Positions 1 to 11,271 of a DNA stretch of 64,000 nucleotides are shown here, piece after piece. A program made the position numbers and the translations under genes. The stretch is from Lysobacter capsici (GTDB taxonomy: Bacteria > Pseudomonadota > Gammaproteobacteria > Xanthomonadales > Xanthomonadaceae), in contig NZ_CP094357.1 in the NCBI RefSeq assembly GCF_014779555.2, positions 4,774,001 through 4,838,000 of the forward strand, read 5' to 3'. The notes under the pieces are model-generated. The model was not told the DNA's origin and ran no database searches. It worked only from the letters and a program-made list of their open reading frames with translations. How positions within the stretch are numbered: position 1 is the stretch's first letter; the number at the start of each line of letters is the position of its first letter.

Positions 1-238
1 GCAGGATTTCGTCCAGATTTTCACGCGCGTGTGCCGCGAGCTCCGGCGATGGCTCGACCCCGATCACGCGGGCGTGAGGGCAACGTTCGCGTATTAACGC
101 TGCGCTCATTCCGGCGCCGCAGCCCACGTCCAGTACCCTCTTGCTTTCGCGCGGAAGCAAGCGCACGACATCGGGGCGAGCGCCTGAGTAGCCACGAAAA
201 TGGCTACGCAGTCCGCCACGAGCCTGTGCTAACGCCAT
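1..238 (-). CDS. SAM-dependent methyltransferase, N-terminal part (runs off left edge)
   Basis: The reverse strand reads from an ATG at 238 through about 79 codons to the window edge without a stop. Near residue 35 it carries a class I SAM-binding motif I (VLDVGCGAG), followed by an acidic strand-2 end (VIGVEPSP), so a small-molecule or sugar methyltransferase is likely; the substrate cannot be told. Its start overlaps the last 10 bases of the upstream glycosyltransferase gene (ATGGCGTTAG), which implies translational coupling. Codon use (TTA, ATA, AGG) is looser than in the GC-rich neighbours, a weak hint of different ancestry. The C-terminus lies outside the window. Confidence 0.75.
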   Translation of the reverse strand, partial: MALAQARGGLRSHFRGYSGARPDVVRLLPRESKRVLDVGCGAGMSAALIRERCPHARVIGVEPSPELAAHARENLDEIL

Positions 239-1122
239 TCCGGCTTCTCGTCCGGATCGATCCCGGCGTCCCGCCCATGCAGGTAGGTCAAGCCGGTGAT
301 CTGCTCGGACACCAGGCCGATCAGAAATACGATCACCGCCGCGCTGAGCATCAACGCGCTCATATTAGTGAATCGCCCCTCGGTCGCGAAGGTCCAGGCG
401 TAGTGCCCCAATCCCAGCAACGCAAAGCCGACCGCCGTCGGCGCGAACAGCTTGAGCGGCGAATACAGCGTGGCGATCTTGAAGATGATCAACAAAAAAC
501 GCACACCGTCACGCAGGGGCCGGATATGGCTGTTGGTGCCGACCCGGCGTGAGACCTCGATCGGCACGTAGGTCACCGGATAGGCACTGCGGAAGAACGC
601 CATCGTGCTGGTCGTGGGGTAGCTGAAACCGTTCGGCAGCAAATGCAGGAATTCGCGGAACTTGGCCGCGCGCACGGCGCGGAAGCCCGAGGTCAGGTCT
701 TGGACCTTGTGCCCGGTCATCCAACTGGCCAGCCGGTTATACAGCGCGTTGGCCGCGCCGCGGCCGACACTGGCCTGGCCGCCCGAATTACGGGCGCCCA
801 CGGCCATGTCGTAGCCATGGTTGAGCCGTTCCAGCAGCAGCGAAATATGCGCCGGGTCGTGCTGGCCGTCGGCGTCCATGAACACGATGACCTCACCCGA
901 CGCCGCGCGCGCGCCGCGCTTGATCGCCGCGCCGTTGCCCATCGAGTACGGCGAGGAGAGCACGCGGGCGCCCAGTTCAGCCGCGATCGCCGCGGTATCG
1001 TCGGTCGAGCCGTCGTCCACCACGATGACCTCGGCCGACGGAAATGCCTGGCGCAATGCCGGCAACGTGCGCCGGAGCCCCTCCGACTCGTTCTTGGCCG
1101 GTAAAACAATTGATACGTGCAT
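229..1122 (-). CDS. Family 2 glycosyltransferase (DPM1-like) with C-terminal membrane segments
   Basis: A 297-residue GT2 protein. The GT-A fold starts at once (IVLPAKNE), with DDGSTDD near residue 37 and the metal/nucleotide-binding DADGQHD near residue 83. Two hydrophobic segments near residues 225-270 should anchor it in the inner membrane. The best match in style is to polyprenyl-phosphate glycosyltransferases of the dolichol-phosphate mannose synthase type, which make lipid-linked sugars for the periplasm. It overlaps the downstream methyltransferase gene by 10 bases and is divergent from pilB with 135 bases between starts. A role in pilin or surface glycan modification is an inference from position only. 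Confidence 0.85.
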   Translation of the reverse strand: MHVSIVLPAKNESEGLRRTLPALRQAFPSAEVIVVDDGSTDDTAAIAAELGARVLSSPYSMGNGAAIKRGARAASGEVIVFMDADGQHDPAHISLLLERLNHGYDMAVGARNSGGQASVGRGAANALYNRLASWMTGHKVQDLTSGFRAVRAAKFREFLHLLPNGFSYPTTSTMAFFRSAYPVTYVPIEVSRRVGTNSHIRPLRDGVRFLLIIFKIATLYSPLKLFAPTAVGFALLGLGHYAWTFATEGRFTNMSALMLSAAVIVFLIGLVSEQITGLTYLHGRDAGIDPDEKPEWR

Positions 1123-1257
1123 GCCACCTCCCCGGGAGCGCAGAATAGCCTGTCCTCAACGCAGTCGACACCGCCCATCCGCGGAATAGCGACAGCGGTC
1201 AGCTCGCCAAGAGCTGAGATTGAGGTAAAGTCAGGGTGGGGAAAACTGAGGGATGTA

Positions 1258-2985
1258 ATGTCCACTGTCGCGACCGCCAACTTGGTGGGAATCACCGGCA
1301 TTGCCCGGCGTTTGGTCATGGATGGGGCTCTGGACGAGGTCAGGGCGCGCGAAGCCATGACCGCCGCCAGCGCCGAACGCAAGCCGCTGGCCTCCTATCT
1401 GGCCGAACACCGCCTGGCCACTCCGGCCCAGCTCGCCGCCGCCAACTCGATCGAGTTCGGCGTGCCGCTGTTCGACCCGAGCACCATGGATCCGGGCCAG
1501 GCCCCGATCCGGGCGATCAGCGAAGAGCTGATCCGCAAGCACAACGCCTTGCCGCTGTTCAAGCGCGGCAACAAGCTGTTCATCGGCCTGGCCGATCCGA
1601 CCAACACCAAGGCCCTGGACGAGATCAAGTTCCAGACCAATGCCGCGGTCGAGGCGATCTTGGTCGATGAGGAACTGATCCGCCGCACCCTGGACCGCTG
1701 GCTGGAGACCTCCGACGCCCTCGGCGACGCGGTCGGCGACGGCGAGGGCCTGGACAACCTGGAGATCGGCAAGGACGACGACCTCAACACCACCAGCGAC
1801 ACCGGCATCGACGCCAAGGGCGACGACACCCCGGTGGTCAAGTTCATCAACAAGGTGCTGGTCGACGCGATCCGCCGCGGCGCGTCCGACATCCATTTCG
1901 AACCCTACGAAACCGACTACCGGGTGCGCCTGCGCATCGACGGCCTGCTCAAGCAGGTCGCCAAGGTGCCGAACAAGCTGCATCCGCGCATCGCCGCGCG
2001 CCTGAAGGTCATGGCGCAGCTCGACATCGCCGAGAAGCGGGTGCCGCAGGACGGACGCATCAAGCTCAACCTGTCCAAGACCAAGCAGATCGACTTCCGC
2101 ATGAGCACCTTGCCGACCCTGTTCGGCGAGAAGATCGTGCTGCGTATCCTCGACGGCAGCGCGGCGCGGCTGGGCATCGAAAAGCTCGGCTACGAGGACT
2201 ATCAGAAGGAATTGTTCGTCAACGCGGTGGTCAAGCCCTACGGCATGGTGCTGGTCACCGGCCCGACCGGCTCGGGCAAGACGGTGTCGCTGTACACCGC
2301 GCTCAACATCCTCAACGACGAACAACGCAACATCTCCACGGTCGAGGACCCGGTCGAAATCCGCGTGCCGGGCATCAATCAGGTGCAGATGAACGTCAAG
2401 CGCGGCATGACCTTCGCCGCCGCGCTGCGCAGCTTCCTGCGTCAGGATCCGGACGTGATCATGGTCGGCGAAATCCGCGACCTCGAAACCGCCGAGATCG
2501 CGATCAAGGCCGCCCAGACCGGCCACATGGTGCTGTCGACCCTGCACACCAACGACGCGCCGCAGACCATCGCCCGTCTGATGAACATGGGCGTGGCGCC
2601 GTACAACATCACCTCGTCGGTCACCCTGGTGATCGCACAGCGTCTCGCCCGCCGTCTGCACGACTGCAAGCGCGAGGTGCATCTGCCCGAACACGCGCTG
2701 CTCGCCGAGGGGTTCACCCACGAGGAGATCGCGTCGGGTTTCAAGTTGTACGAGCCGGTCGGATGTCCGGACTGTACCGAAGGCTACAAGGGACGTACCG
2801 GCATCTATCAGGTCATGCCCATGACCGACGAAATCCAGGCCATCGTGCTCGAAGGCGGCAATGCGATGCAGATCGCCGCCGCGGCGATCCGATCGGGCGT
2901 GCCCGATCTACGCCGCTCCGCGCTGATCAAGGTGATGAACGGCGTCACCGGCCTGGCCGAAATCAACCGCGTAACCAAGGACTAA
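1258..2985 (+). CDS. pilB: Type IV pilus assembly ATPase PilB
   Basis: A 575-residue cytoplasmic hexameric ATPase that drives pilin polymerisation. An N-terminal MshEN/GspE-N region spans about residues 1-150. Walker A (GPTGSGKT) is near residue 335, and Walker B (DVIMVGEIRD) near 399 is followed by the Asp/His boxes. A zinc-type cysteine pair (CPDC) is near 503, with a further Cys about 33 residues earlier. The start at 1258 (MSTVATANLVG) fits the family; the frame is open upstream to 1117 without family-like sequence. A perfect CAGCTC/GAGCTG inverted repeat lies at 1200-1216 in the upstream gap, with unknown role. pilC follows 3 bases after the stop. Confidence 0.97.
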   Translation: MSTVATANLVGITGIARRLVMDGALDEVRAREAMTAASAERKPLASYLAEHRLATPAQLAAANSIEFGVPLFDPSTMDPGQAPIRAISEELIRKHNALPLFKRGNKLFIGLADPTNTKALDEIKFQTNAAVEAILVDEELIRRTLDRWLETSDALGDAVGDGEGLDNLEIGKDDDLNTTSDTGIDAKGDDTPVVKFINKVLVDAIRRGASDIHFEPYETDYRVRLRIDGLLKQVAKVPNKLHPRIAARLKVMAQLDIAEKRVPQDGRIKLNLSKTKQIDFRMSTLPTLFGEKIVLRILDGSAARLGIEKLGYEDYQKELFVNAVVKPYGMVLVTGPTGSGKTVSLYTALNILNDEQRNISTVEDPVEIRVPGINQVQMNVKRGMTFAAALRSFLRQDPDVIMVGEIRDLETAEIAIKAAQTGHMVLSTLHTNDAPQTIARLMNMGVAPYNITSSVTLVIAQRLARRLHDCKREVHLPEHALLAEGFTHEEIASGFKLYEPVGCPDCTEGYKGRTGIYQVMPMTDEIQAIVLEGGNAMQIAAAAIRSGVPDLRRSALIKVMNGVTGLAEINRVTKD

Positions 2986-2988
2986 CCC

Positions 2989-4245
2989 ATGTCCGCGACT
3001 CGATCCGCCACCAAGACCCCCACCCCGGTACGCCGCGCCAATCCCCTGGACGTCTTCGTCTGGCAAGGCACCGACAAGCGCGGCATCACGATGAAGGGCG
3101 AGCAGGCGGCGAAGAACGCCAACCTGCTGCGCGCCGAACTGCGTCGCCAGGGCATCACCCCGACCGTGGTCAAGCCCAAGGGCAAGTCGCTGTTCGGGGC
3201 CGCCGGCAAGCGCATCACCCCCGGTGAAATCGCCATCTTCAGCCGTCAGATCGCGACGATGATGAAGTCGGGCGTGCCGATCGTGACCTCGCTGGAGATC
3301 ATCGGCGAAGGGCACAAGAACCCGCGCATGAAGAAGCTGCTGAACACCGTGCGCGCCGACCTGGAAAGCGGCTCGTCGCTGCACGAGGCCATGTCCAAGC
3401 ATCCGGTCCAGTTCGACGAGCTCTACCGCAACCTGGTCAAGGCCGGCGAATCGGCCGGTGTGCTCGAGACCGTGCTCGACACGGTCGCCAGCTACAAGGA
3501 AAACATCGAAACCCTGAAGGGCAAGATCAAGAAGGCGCTGTTCTACCCGGCCACGGTCGTGGCCGTGGCGATCCTGGTCAGCGCCATCCTGCTGATCTTC
3601 GTGGTGCCGCAGTTCCAGGCCACCTTCAAGAGCTTCGGCGCCGACCTGCCGACCTTCACCTTGATGGTGATCGGCATGAGCGACTTCATGATCAAGTGGT
3701 GGTGGGCCGTGCTGATCCTGGTCGTCGGCGCCGCGGTCGCCTTCATCATGGCCAAGAACCGCTCGCCCGCCTTCGCCCACTTCCTCGACCGGGCGATGCT
3801 CAAGATCCCGGTGGTCGGGCAGATCCTGCACAACGCGGCGATCGCCCGCTTCGCCCGTACCCTGGCGGTGACCTTCCGCGCCGGCGTGCCGCTGGTCGAG
3901 GCGCTCGACACGGTCGCCGGCGCGACCGGCAACGTGGTCTACGAAAAGGCGGTCTACCGCATCCGCGACGACGTCTCGGTCGGCTACCAGGTCAACATGG
4001 CGATGAAGCAGGTCAACCTGTTCCCGCACATGGTGGTGCAGATGACCGCGATCGGCGAAGAGGCCGGCGCGCTCGACACCATGCTGGTCAAGGTCGCCGA
4101 GTTCTACGAGCAGGAAGTCAACAACGCGGTCGACGCGCTGTCGAGCCTGCTGGAGCCGCTGATCATGGTCATCCTCGGCGTGATCGTCGGCGGCATGGTC
4201 ATCGCCATGTACCTGCCGATCTTCAAACTTGCTGCGACCATCTGA
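2989..4245 (+). CDS. pilC: Type IV pilus inner-membrane platform protein PilC
   Basis: A 418-residue GspF/PilC-family polytopic protein. Two T2SSF repeats are visible: the first begins near residue 80 (IAIFSRQIATMMKSGVPI) and the second near 285 (FARTLAVTFRAGVPLVEAL). Each is followed by hydrophobic segments (about residues 180-205, 230-255, 385-415). It forms the inner-membrane platform on which PilB acts to assemble the pilus. It is co-directional with pilB (3-base gap) and pilD (21-base gap). In many xanthomonads pilin genes sit beside pilB and pilC; none lies here. Confidence 0.97.
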   Translation: MSATRSATKTPTPVRRANPLDVFVWQGTDKRGITMKGEQAAKNANLLRAELRRQGITPTVVKPKGKSLFGAAGKRITPGEIAIFSRQIATMMKSGVPIVTSLEIIGEGHKNPRMKKLLNTVRADLESGSSLHEAMSKHPVQFDELYRNLVKAGESAGVLETVLDTVASYKENIETLKGKIKKALFYPATVVAVAILVSAILLIFVVPQFQATFKSFGADLPTFTLMVIGMSDFMIKWWWAVLILVVGAAVAFIMAKNRSPAFAHFLDRAMLKIPVVGQILHNAAIARFARTLAVTFRAGVPLVEALDTVAGATGNVVYEKAVYRIRDDVSVGYQVNMAMKQVNLFPHMVVQMTAIGEEAGALDTMLVKVAEFYEQEVNNAVDALSSLLEPLIMVILGVIVGGMVIAMYLPIFKLAATI

Positions 4246-4266
4246 TCGGCGAAGTATCCTCATCCA

Positions 4267-5154
4267 ATGGCATTTCTAGATCAGAACCCCGGCCTCGGGT
4301 ACCCGCTCGCGGCCGGGCTTGGCTTGTTGCTCGGCAGCTTCTACAACGTGGTGATCCTGCGCCTGCCCAAGCGACTGGAGTGGGAGTGGAAGAAGGACGC
4401 GCGCGACGCGCTTGACCTGCCGGAGATCTACGATCCGCCACCGCCGGGGATCGCGGTCGAACGCTCGCACTGCCCGCACTGCAAGCATCAGCTGTCCTGG
4501 TACGAGAACATCCCGGTATTCAGCTATCTGGTGCTGGGCGGCAAGTGCCGCCACTGCAAGGCGCCGATCTCGATCCAGTACCCGGCGGTCGAACTGCTGA
4601 CCATGCTGCTGATGGTCGCCTGCGTGGCCCGCTTCGGCTTCGGCTGGCAGGGCTTCGGCGCGATGGTGTTCACCAGCTTCCTGATCATCCTGTCGGGCAT
4701 CGACCTGCGCACGCAGCTGTTGCCGGACACCCTGACCTTGCCGCTGATGTGGCTGGGCATCATCGCCGCCAGCGACAATCTGTATTTCCAGGTCAAGCCG
4801 GCGGTGCTCGGCGCGATCGCCGGGTACATGAGCCTGTGGCTGGTCAACTGGATCTACAAGCAGTACCAAGTGGTCGTGCGACGGGTCAAGGACCCGCAGG
4901 AAGGCATGGGTCAGGGCGACTTCAAGTTGCTCGCGGCGCTCGGCGCCTGGGTCGGCCTCAACGGCGTGCTGCCGACGATCCTGATGTCGTCCCTGGTCGG
5001 CGCGGTGATCGGTTCGATCTGGCTGGCGGTGAAGGGCCGCGACATGGGCATCCCGATTCCGTTCGGCCCCTACCTCGCCATCGCCGGATGGATCGTGTTT
5101 TTCTGGGGCGAATCCCTGCTCCAGGCCTACCTGCGGTTTTCCGGACTCGCCTGA
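4267..5154 (+). CDS. pilD: Prepilin peptidase / N-methyltransferase PilD
   Basis: A 295-residue polytopic membrane aspartic protease that cleaves prepilin leader peptides and N-methylates the new N-terminus. It serves type IV pilins and, by family knowledge, the type II secretion pseudopilins; part of such an operon is at the right end of this window. The cytoplasmic loop has the two CxxC pairs (CPHC near residue 63, CRHC near 95), the zinc site of canonical bifunctional enzymes. The catalytic aspartates are in the GIDLRTQLLPD region near residue 145 and in GQGDFK near 217. coaE starts 3 bases after the stop. Confidence 0.97.
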   Translation: MAFLDQNPGLGYPLAAGLGLLLGSFYNVVILRLPKRLEWEWKKDARDALDLPEIYDPPPPGIAVERSHCPHCKHQLSWYENIPVFSYLVLGGKCRHCKAPISIQYPAVELLTMLLMVACVARFGFGWQGFGAMVFTSFLIILSGIDLRTQLLPDTLTLPLMWLGIIAASDNLYFQVKPAVLGAIAGYMSLWLVNWIYKQYQVVVRRVKDPQEGMGQGDFKLLAALGAWVGLNGVLPTILMSSLVGAVIGSIWLAVKGRDMGIPIPFGPYLAIAGWIVFFWGESLLQAYLRFSGLA

Positions 5155-5157
5155 GCC

Positions 5158-5778
5158 ATGGCGGGGTTCTGCGTCGGCGTCACCGGCGGTGTCGCCTCGG
5201 GCAAGAGCGAGGTCACCCGTCGTTTCGAAACGCTGGGCATCGTCGTCGCCGATGCCGATTTGGCCGCGCGCGCCGCGGTCGCCGGCGGCAGCGAGGGCCT
5301 GGCCCAGGTGGTCGCGGCGTTCGGCAACGACATCCTCGACCCGCGCGGCGCGCTCGATCGCGCGGCGATGCGCCGGATCGTGTTCGCCGATCCCGCCGCG
5401 CGCAAACGCCTGGAAGCCATCGTCCATCCGCTGGTGCGCGCCATGCTGCGCGAGCAATGCGCGGCCGCGCCCGGCGCGTATGCGATCGCGGCGATCCCGC
5501 TGCTGGCCGAGGGCGGCGGACGCGAGGCCTATCCCTGGCTGGACCGCTGCCTGGTGGTCGATGTGCCGGTGGCGGTGCAGCAGGCACGGGTGATGCGTCG
5601 CGATGGGATCGACGCCGAGCTGGCCCAGCGCATGATTGACGCCCAGGCCACGCGCGAGGCGCGGCTGGCGATCGCCGACGATGTGATCGTCAACGACGGG
5701 GCGCTGGAGGCGCTGCAGGTCCAGGTCGAGGCACTGGATCGGCGCTATCGCGCCTTGGCGGCGAGTCCGCGGGCCTGA
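5158..5778 (+). CDS. coaE: Dephospho-CoA kinase
   Basis: A 206-residue kinase that phosphorylates the 3'-hydroxyl of dephospho-CoA, the last step of coenzyme A synthesis. The P-loop is at the N-terminus (GGVASGKSEV, residues 9-18), followed by a DADLAAR segment at about 37 and a lid region with HPLVR near 98. The ATG follows the pilD stop after 3 bases, so it is read from the pilus operon, an arrangement common in Gammaproteobacteria. It converges on the Nudix gene; the 150 bases between them hold nothing I recognise. Confidence 0.95.
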   Translation: MAGFCVGVTGGVASGKSEVTRRFETLGIVVADADLAARAAVAGGSEGLAQVVAAFGNDILDPRGALDRAAMRRIVFADPAARKRLEAIVHPLVRAMLREQCAAAPGAYAIAAIPLLAEGGGREAYPWLDRCLVVDVPVAVQQARVMRRDGIDAELAQRMIDAQATREARLAIADDVIVNDGALEALQVQVEALDRRYRALAASPRA

Positions 5779-5928
5779 GGATGCGGACGAACCGGGCCGG
5801 GAACAGCGGGCCTGAAGACGCCGCCACAAGCATCTAGCGACTGAGCCTTCGCGGCTTCGACAGTCCAGCCAGACAGCCTTGAGGCCCGACGCCGTTCGAT
5901 CCGAGACCGCAACCCCCACCCTGCCCGA

Positions 5929-6861
5929 TCAGGCCGTCGCCCACAGACTGCGGATCGCGGCGATGCCCTGCGCGCCATGCCGGCGGGCTTCGTCCAGATC
6001 GCCCGGCTCCAATCCGCCGATCGCATAGATCGGCAGCGACACCGACTCGCGCAGCGCCGCGAAGGCCTCCCAGCCGATTCCCAGCACGCTCGGGTGGCTG
6101 GGCGTGGGCTTGATCGATCCGACCACGACGAAATCGCAGCCCAGTTGCTGCGCCGCGCGCAGCTCATCGGCGTCGTGGCAGGACGCGGCCAGCGGCAGTT
6201 CGGCGGCGACGGGACGTTCGCGCAACCCGCGCAGTTGCGCGGCGCGCAGATGCATGCCGACCCCCAGCTGCTGCGCCAAGGCCTGATCGCCATTGATCAG
6301 CACCTCGGCCTTGGCGGCCCGGCAACGCTTGACCGCGGCGGCCGCCAGACGCTGCCAGCGCTCTTCGGCCATGCCGGGCGCGCGCAGCTGCACGCGCCGC
6401 ACACCGGCGGCCAGCGAGCGCGACAGCGCCGCCAGCCAGACATCGTCGCTGTCGCCGGGCTCGGGGGTGACCAGGTAATGCTCGGGTTGCCCCAATGCCG
6501 CCACCACCGGCCGATCGGCCGGCGGCATCGCGTAGCTGGCGAGCTTGTGCGGCGGCACCCAGGCCAGGGCCTGGCCTTCCAGGCCGCGCGCGCTGCCGCG
6601 CCAGGCGCGGATCTCGCGCACGTCCAGAATCAGCCGCTTGTCGGGATAGGCCTGCGGCACGCAGATGATCTGCGCGCCCACCTCGGTCTCGATGCCGAGC
6701 TCTTCGTGCAGCTCGCGCGACAACGCCGCCTGCGGCGTTTCGCCGGGCTCGCACTTGCCGCCGGGAAATTCCCACAGCCCGGCCAGATCGCGCCCTTCGG
6801 TGCGGCGCGCGAGCAGGATGCGCCCGCGCGCGTCGCGGATCACGCCCGCGACGACGTGCAC
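5929..6861 (-). CDS. Nudix hydrolase fused to a thiamine-phosphate-synthase-like domain
   Basis: About 310 residues from a GTG start at 6861. Residues 1-135 are a MutT-type Nudix domain with a full Nudix box (G-x5-E-x7-RELHEELGI) beginning near residue 35; such domains remove oxidised nucleotides or other nucleoside diphosphate derivatives. Residues about 140-310 form a ThiE-like TIM barrel (VQLRAPG, VVVGSIKPTPSHP, IYAIGGLEPGD). The ThiE part lacks an obvious full set of catalytic residues, and its activity is unproven. The frame is open further upstream, but that stretch is only the translated heptad repeat at 6871-6980, so I reject longer starts. It lies downstream of secA, probably in the same transcript. 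Confidence 0.85.
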   Translation of the reverse strand: MHVVAGVIRDARGRILLARRTEGRDLAGLWEFPGGKCEPGETPQAALSRELHEELGIETEVGAQIICVPQAYPDKRLILDVREIRAWRGSARGLEGQALAWVPPHKLASYAMPPADRPVVAALGQPEHYLVTPEPGDSDDVWLAALSRSLAAGVRRVQLRAPGMAEERWQRLAAAAVKRCRAAKAEVLINGDQALAQQLGVGMHLRAAQLRGLRERPVAAELPLAASCHDADELRAAQQLGCDFVVVGSIKPTPSHPSVLGIGWEAFAALRESVSLPIYAIGGLEPGDLDEARRHGAQGIAAIRSLWATA

Positions 6862-6870
6862 TACCCTGGA

Positions 6871-6980
6871 TTGGGGATTCGGGGTTCGGGATTCGGGTTC
6901 CACGGCCGCGGCCGCGTCAGACGCGGAAGTCGGCTCGGCTTTCGCTTTCCCACTCCCGATTCCCGATTCCCGATTCCCGC
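6871..6980. repeat. Paired GGGNATC heptad element, copy 1 (secA-Nudix gap)
   Basis: The left arm (6872-6900) has G-rich GGGATTC/GGGTTC units and the right arm (6948-6979) has complementary GATTCCC units, enclosing about 47 bases. The arms can pair as one long hairpin, or the G-rich strand could fold into a G-quadruplex. It begins 6 bases after the secA stop codon and ends about 10 bases before the GTG of the next gene. Confidence 0.85.
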
Positions 6981-6985
6981 CGCTT

Positions 6986-9706
<2,721 letters not shown>

Positions 9707-9901
9707 GAACGGGTCCGTGTAAAGCGAACGGGGATTGCACAGGCGGGACGCTTAAGAGCGCGTCGGCGCCGGCAAGTTCCCAGGGAATCCAGACAACCGG
9801 CTCGATCCGTTCGCTTCGCTGCCCCAAAACGAAATCAGCAAAACGAGATCAGGGGCGCCGTGCGCCCCCGATCGGATCGAGCCTGGTCTTTGGCCACACG
9901 C

Positions 9902-9907
9902 ATTCTA
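9902..9907 (-). promoter_or_regulatory. Candidate -10 element for secA
   Basis: On the minus strand the hexamer is TAGAAT (5 of 6 to TATAAT). It would give a secA leader of about 190 bases. No good -35 is found at 16-18 bases, so this is weak. Confidence 0.3.
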
Positions 9908-10097
9908 GCGTGGGGGGCGTGCTGAACGGTATCAAGGGGGATGTGCGCCGATCGAATGTGGGACTTTGCCCGATTCCACAGTTTCGGGATTCGGGATTCG
10001 GGGCGTTGAGGTCGCTTGCTTGCCGGCCCGCAGACGAGCCTACGGCTAGGGCACCGGCTGGCTGGTCAGCTTGGGATCGCGGCCGCGGCGCACTGCG

Positions 10098-10318
10098 GGG
10101 CAGCGGGCGTTCTAGCCCGCTGCTGCTTTTGCGGCGTATGGGTGCGTCGGATCGCCACCTGGCAAGCGAGATTGGGAGTGCGCTCCCGGCCCGCCGCGGT
10201 GCGGAGGGCGCTTAGCCTGCTGCTGCTTTTGCGGCGTATGGGTGCGCTGGATCGCCGGCTGGCCGGCGAGATTGGGAGTGCGTTCCCGGCCCGCCGCAGT
10301 GCGGCGGTCGTTCTCAAC
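10098..10318. repeat. 100-bp tandem duplication upstream of secA
   Basis: Two copies start with TGCTGCTTTTGCGGCGTATG at 10121 and 10221, exactly 100 bases apart, with scattered substitutions. A partial third copy precedes them (from about 10098). Short frames that cross it are repetitive and show no family resemblance, so I treat it as non-coding. Confidence 0.85.
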
Positions 10319-10352
10319 AGGGCGCGAGCCAGTGGCTCGCGAGCGCCCCGTT

Positions 10353-11264
10353 TCACCCCTTCAGCGGCGACTGCTGGTTGAGGAACTTGACCGGATTGAC
10401 CACCCGGCCGCTTTCCCAGACCTCGAAATGCACGTGGGCGCCGGTGGAACGGCCGCTGGAACCGGCCTTGGCGATCTCCTGGCCCGCGCGCACCAGCTCG
10501 CCGACCTTCATCAGCAGGCGCGAGTTGTGCGCGTAACGGGTCACGTAGCCGTTGCCGTGATCGATCTCGACCACGTTGCCGTAGCCCGAGCGCACGCCGG
10601 AGTAGCTGACCACGCCGTCGGCCACGGCCAGGACCGGGTCGCCGACGTCGGCTTCGAAATCGATGCCCTTGTGGAAGGCGGCGCCGCCGTTGAACGGATC
10701 GGCGCGACCGCCGAAGCCGGAGGTGATGTAGCTGTTGGCGATCGGGGCGCGCGAAGGCACCGCGTTCATGTCGATCTGGCGGTTGAACAGCAGCGACTCG
10801 AGCACCGAGAGCTGTTCGCCGGAGGCCTTGAACTGGCTGGCGAGCTTGTCCATGCCGGCGTTGAGCTCGGGCTTGGCCATGTCGCGGACCGGACCGGCGC
10901 CACCGACGCCGACCGGCTTGTCGAAATCGAATTCGCCGTCCTGCAGCTGGCCGATGCGGGTCAGGCGTTCGCCGAGCGCATTGAGGCGGTTGGCCTCGGC
11001 CTGCAATTCGCCCATGCGCGCGGCCAGGGCGTTGATCTCGCGTTGCGCGTCGAGCTTGGTGGCGGCGATCTGCGCGTGTTGCTGGGCCAGTTCGGCGCGT
11101 AGCATGCGGTTGTCGGCGAGGCCGGCGCCGGCACCGACGGCGACACCGGTGCCGAGCAGCAGCGCCATGGCGAGGGCGGGACGGCGGGCGCCGATCCGGC
11201 CGGCCTGCTGGAGCAGATGATCCAGCCTGGCGCGCGTGTTGTTTACGATGGATTGATAGGTCAT
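10353..11264 (-). CDS. M23 (LytM) family metallopeptidase
   Basis: A 303-residue protein with an N-terminal membrane segment (about residues 28-50), a coiled-coil stretch (about 50-90) and a C-terminal M23 domain. The zinc motifs are HxxxD (HKGID, near residue 198) and HVHFEV (near 281), so it should be catalytically intact and cut peptidoglycan cross-links or activate amidases. A coiled coil plus LytM domain resembles MepM/EnvC-type division hydrolases. Its start codon overlaps that of the divergent DciA-like gene if that gene starts at 11263. The neighbourhood of secA, lpxC and ftsZ fits a cell-wall role. Confidence 0.9.
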   Translation of the reverse strand: MTYQSIVNNTRARLDHLLQQAGRIGARRPALAMALLLGTGVAVGAGAGLADNRMLRAELAQQHAQIAATKLDAQREINALAARMGELQAEANRLNALGERLTRIGQLQDGEFDFDKPVGVGGAGPVRDMAKPELNAGMDKLASQFKASGEQLSVLESLLFNRQIDMNAVPSRAPIANSYITSGFGGRADPFNGGAAFHKGIDFEADVGDPVLAVADGVVSYSGVRSGYGNVVEIDHGNGYVTRYAHNSRLLMKVGELVRAGQEIAKAGSSGRSTGAHVHFEVWESGRVVNPVKFLNQQSPLKG

Positions 11265-11271
11265 GTGTCCG

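Larger units (their letters stand above)
9707..10352. other. Long gap upstream of secA: leader, hairpins and tandem repeat
   Basis: The 646 bases hold no convincing gene. From secA outwards there is a roughly 190-base potential leader, a pair of 14-base near-repeats (AAAACGAAATCAGC then AAAACGAGATCAGG, about 9827-9854), a GGGGCGC-CGT-GCGCCCC hairpin (9852-9868), a TAGAAT -10-like hexamer (9902-9907), a short GGGATTC run (9982-10002), a 100-base tandem duplication (about 10098-10318) and a CGCGAGCC-AGT-GGCTCGCG hairpin (10323-10341) just after the M23 gene, probably its terminator. Confidence 0.6.

Noticed and set aside
1117-1257. A longer PilB start at 1117
   Set aside because: The extra 47 residues lie in the divergent promoter gap and do not look like PilB; the family N-terminus begins at 1258.
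1231-2721. A 496-residue open frame opposite pilB
   Set aside because: Antisense shadow of a clear pilB; no motif of its own.
4276-5919. A 547-residue open frame opposite pilD and coaE
   Set aside because: It spans two real genes and an intergenic gap, with no recognisable domain.
10016-10381. Short reading frames in the 100-bp tandem repeat
   Set aside because: Ala/Arg-rich translations that repeat with the DNA unit; no ribosome-binding site or family match.
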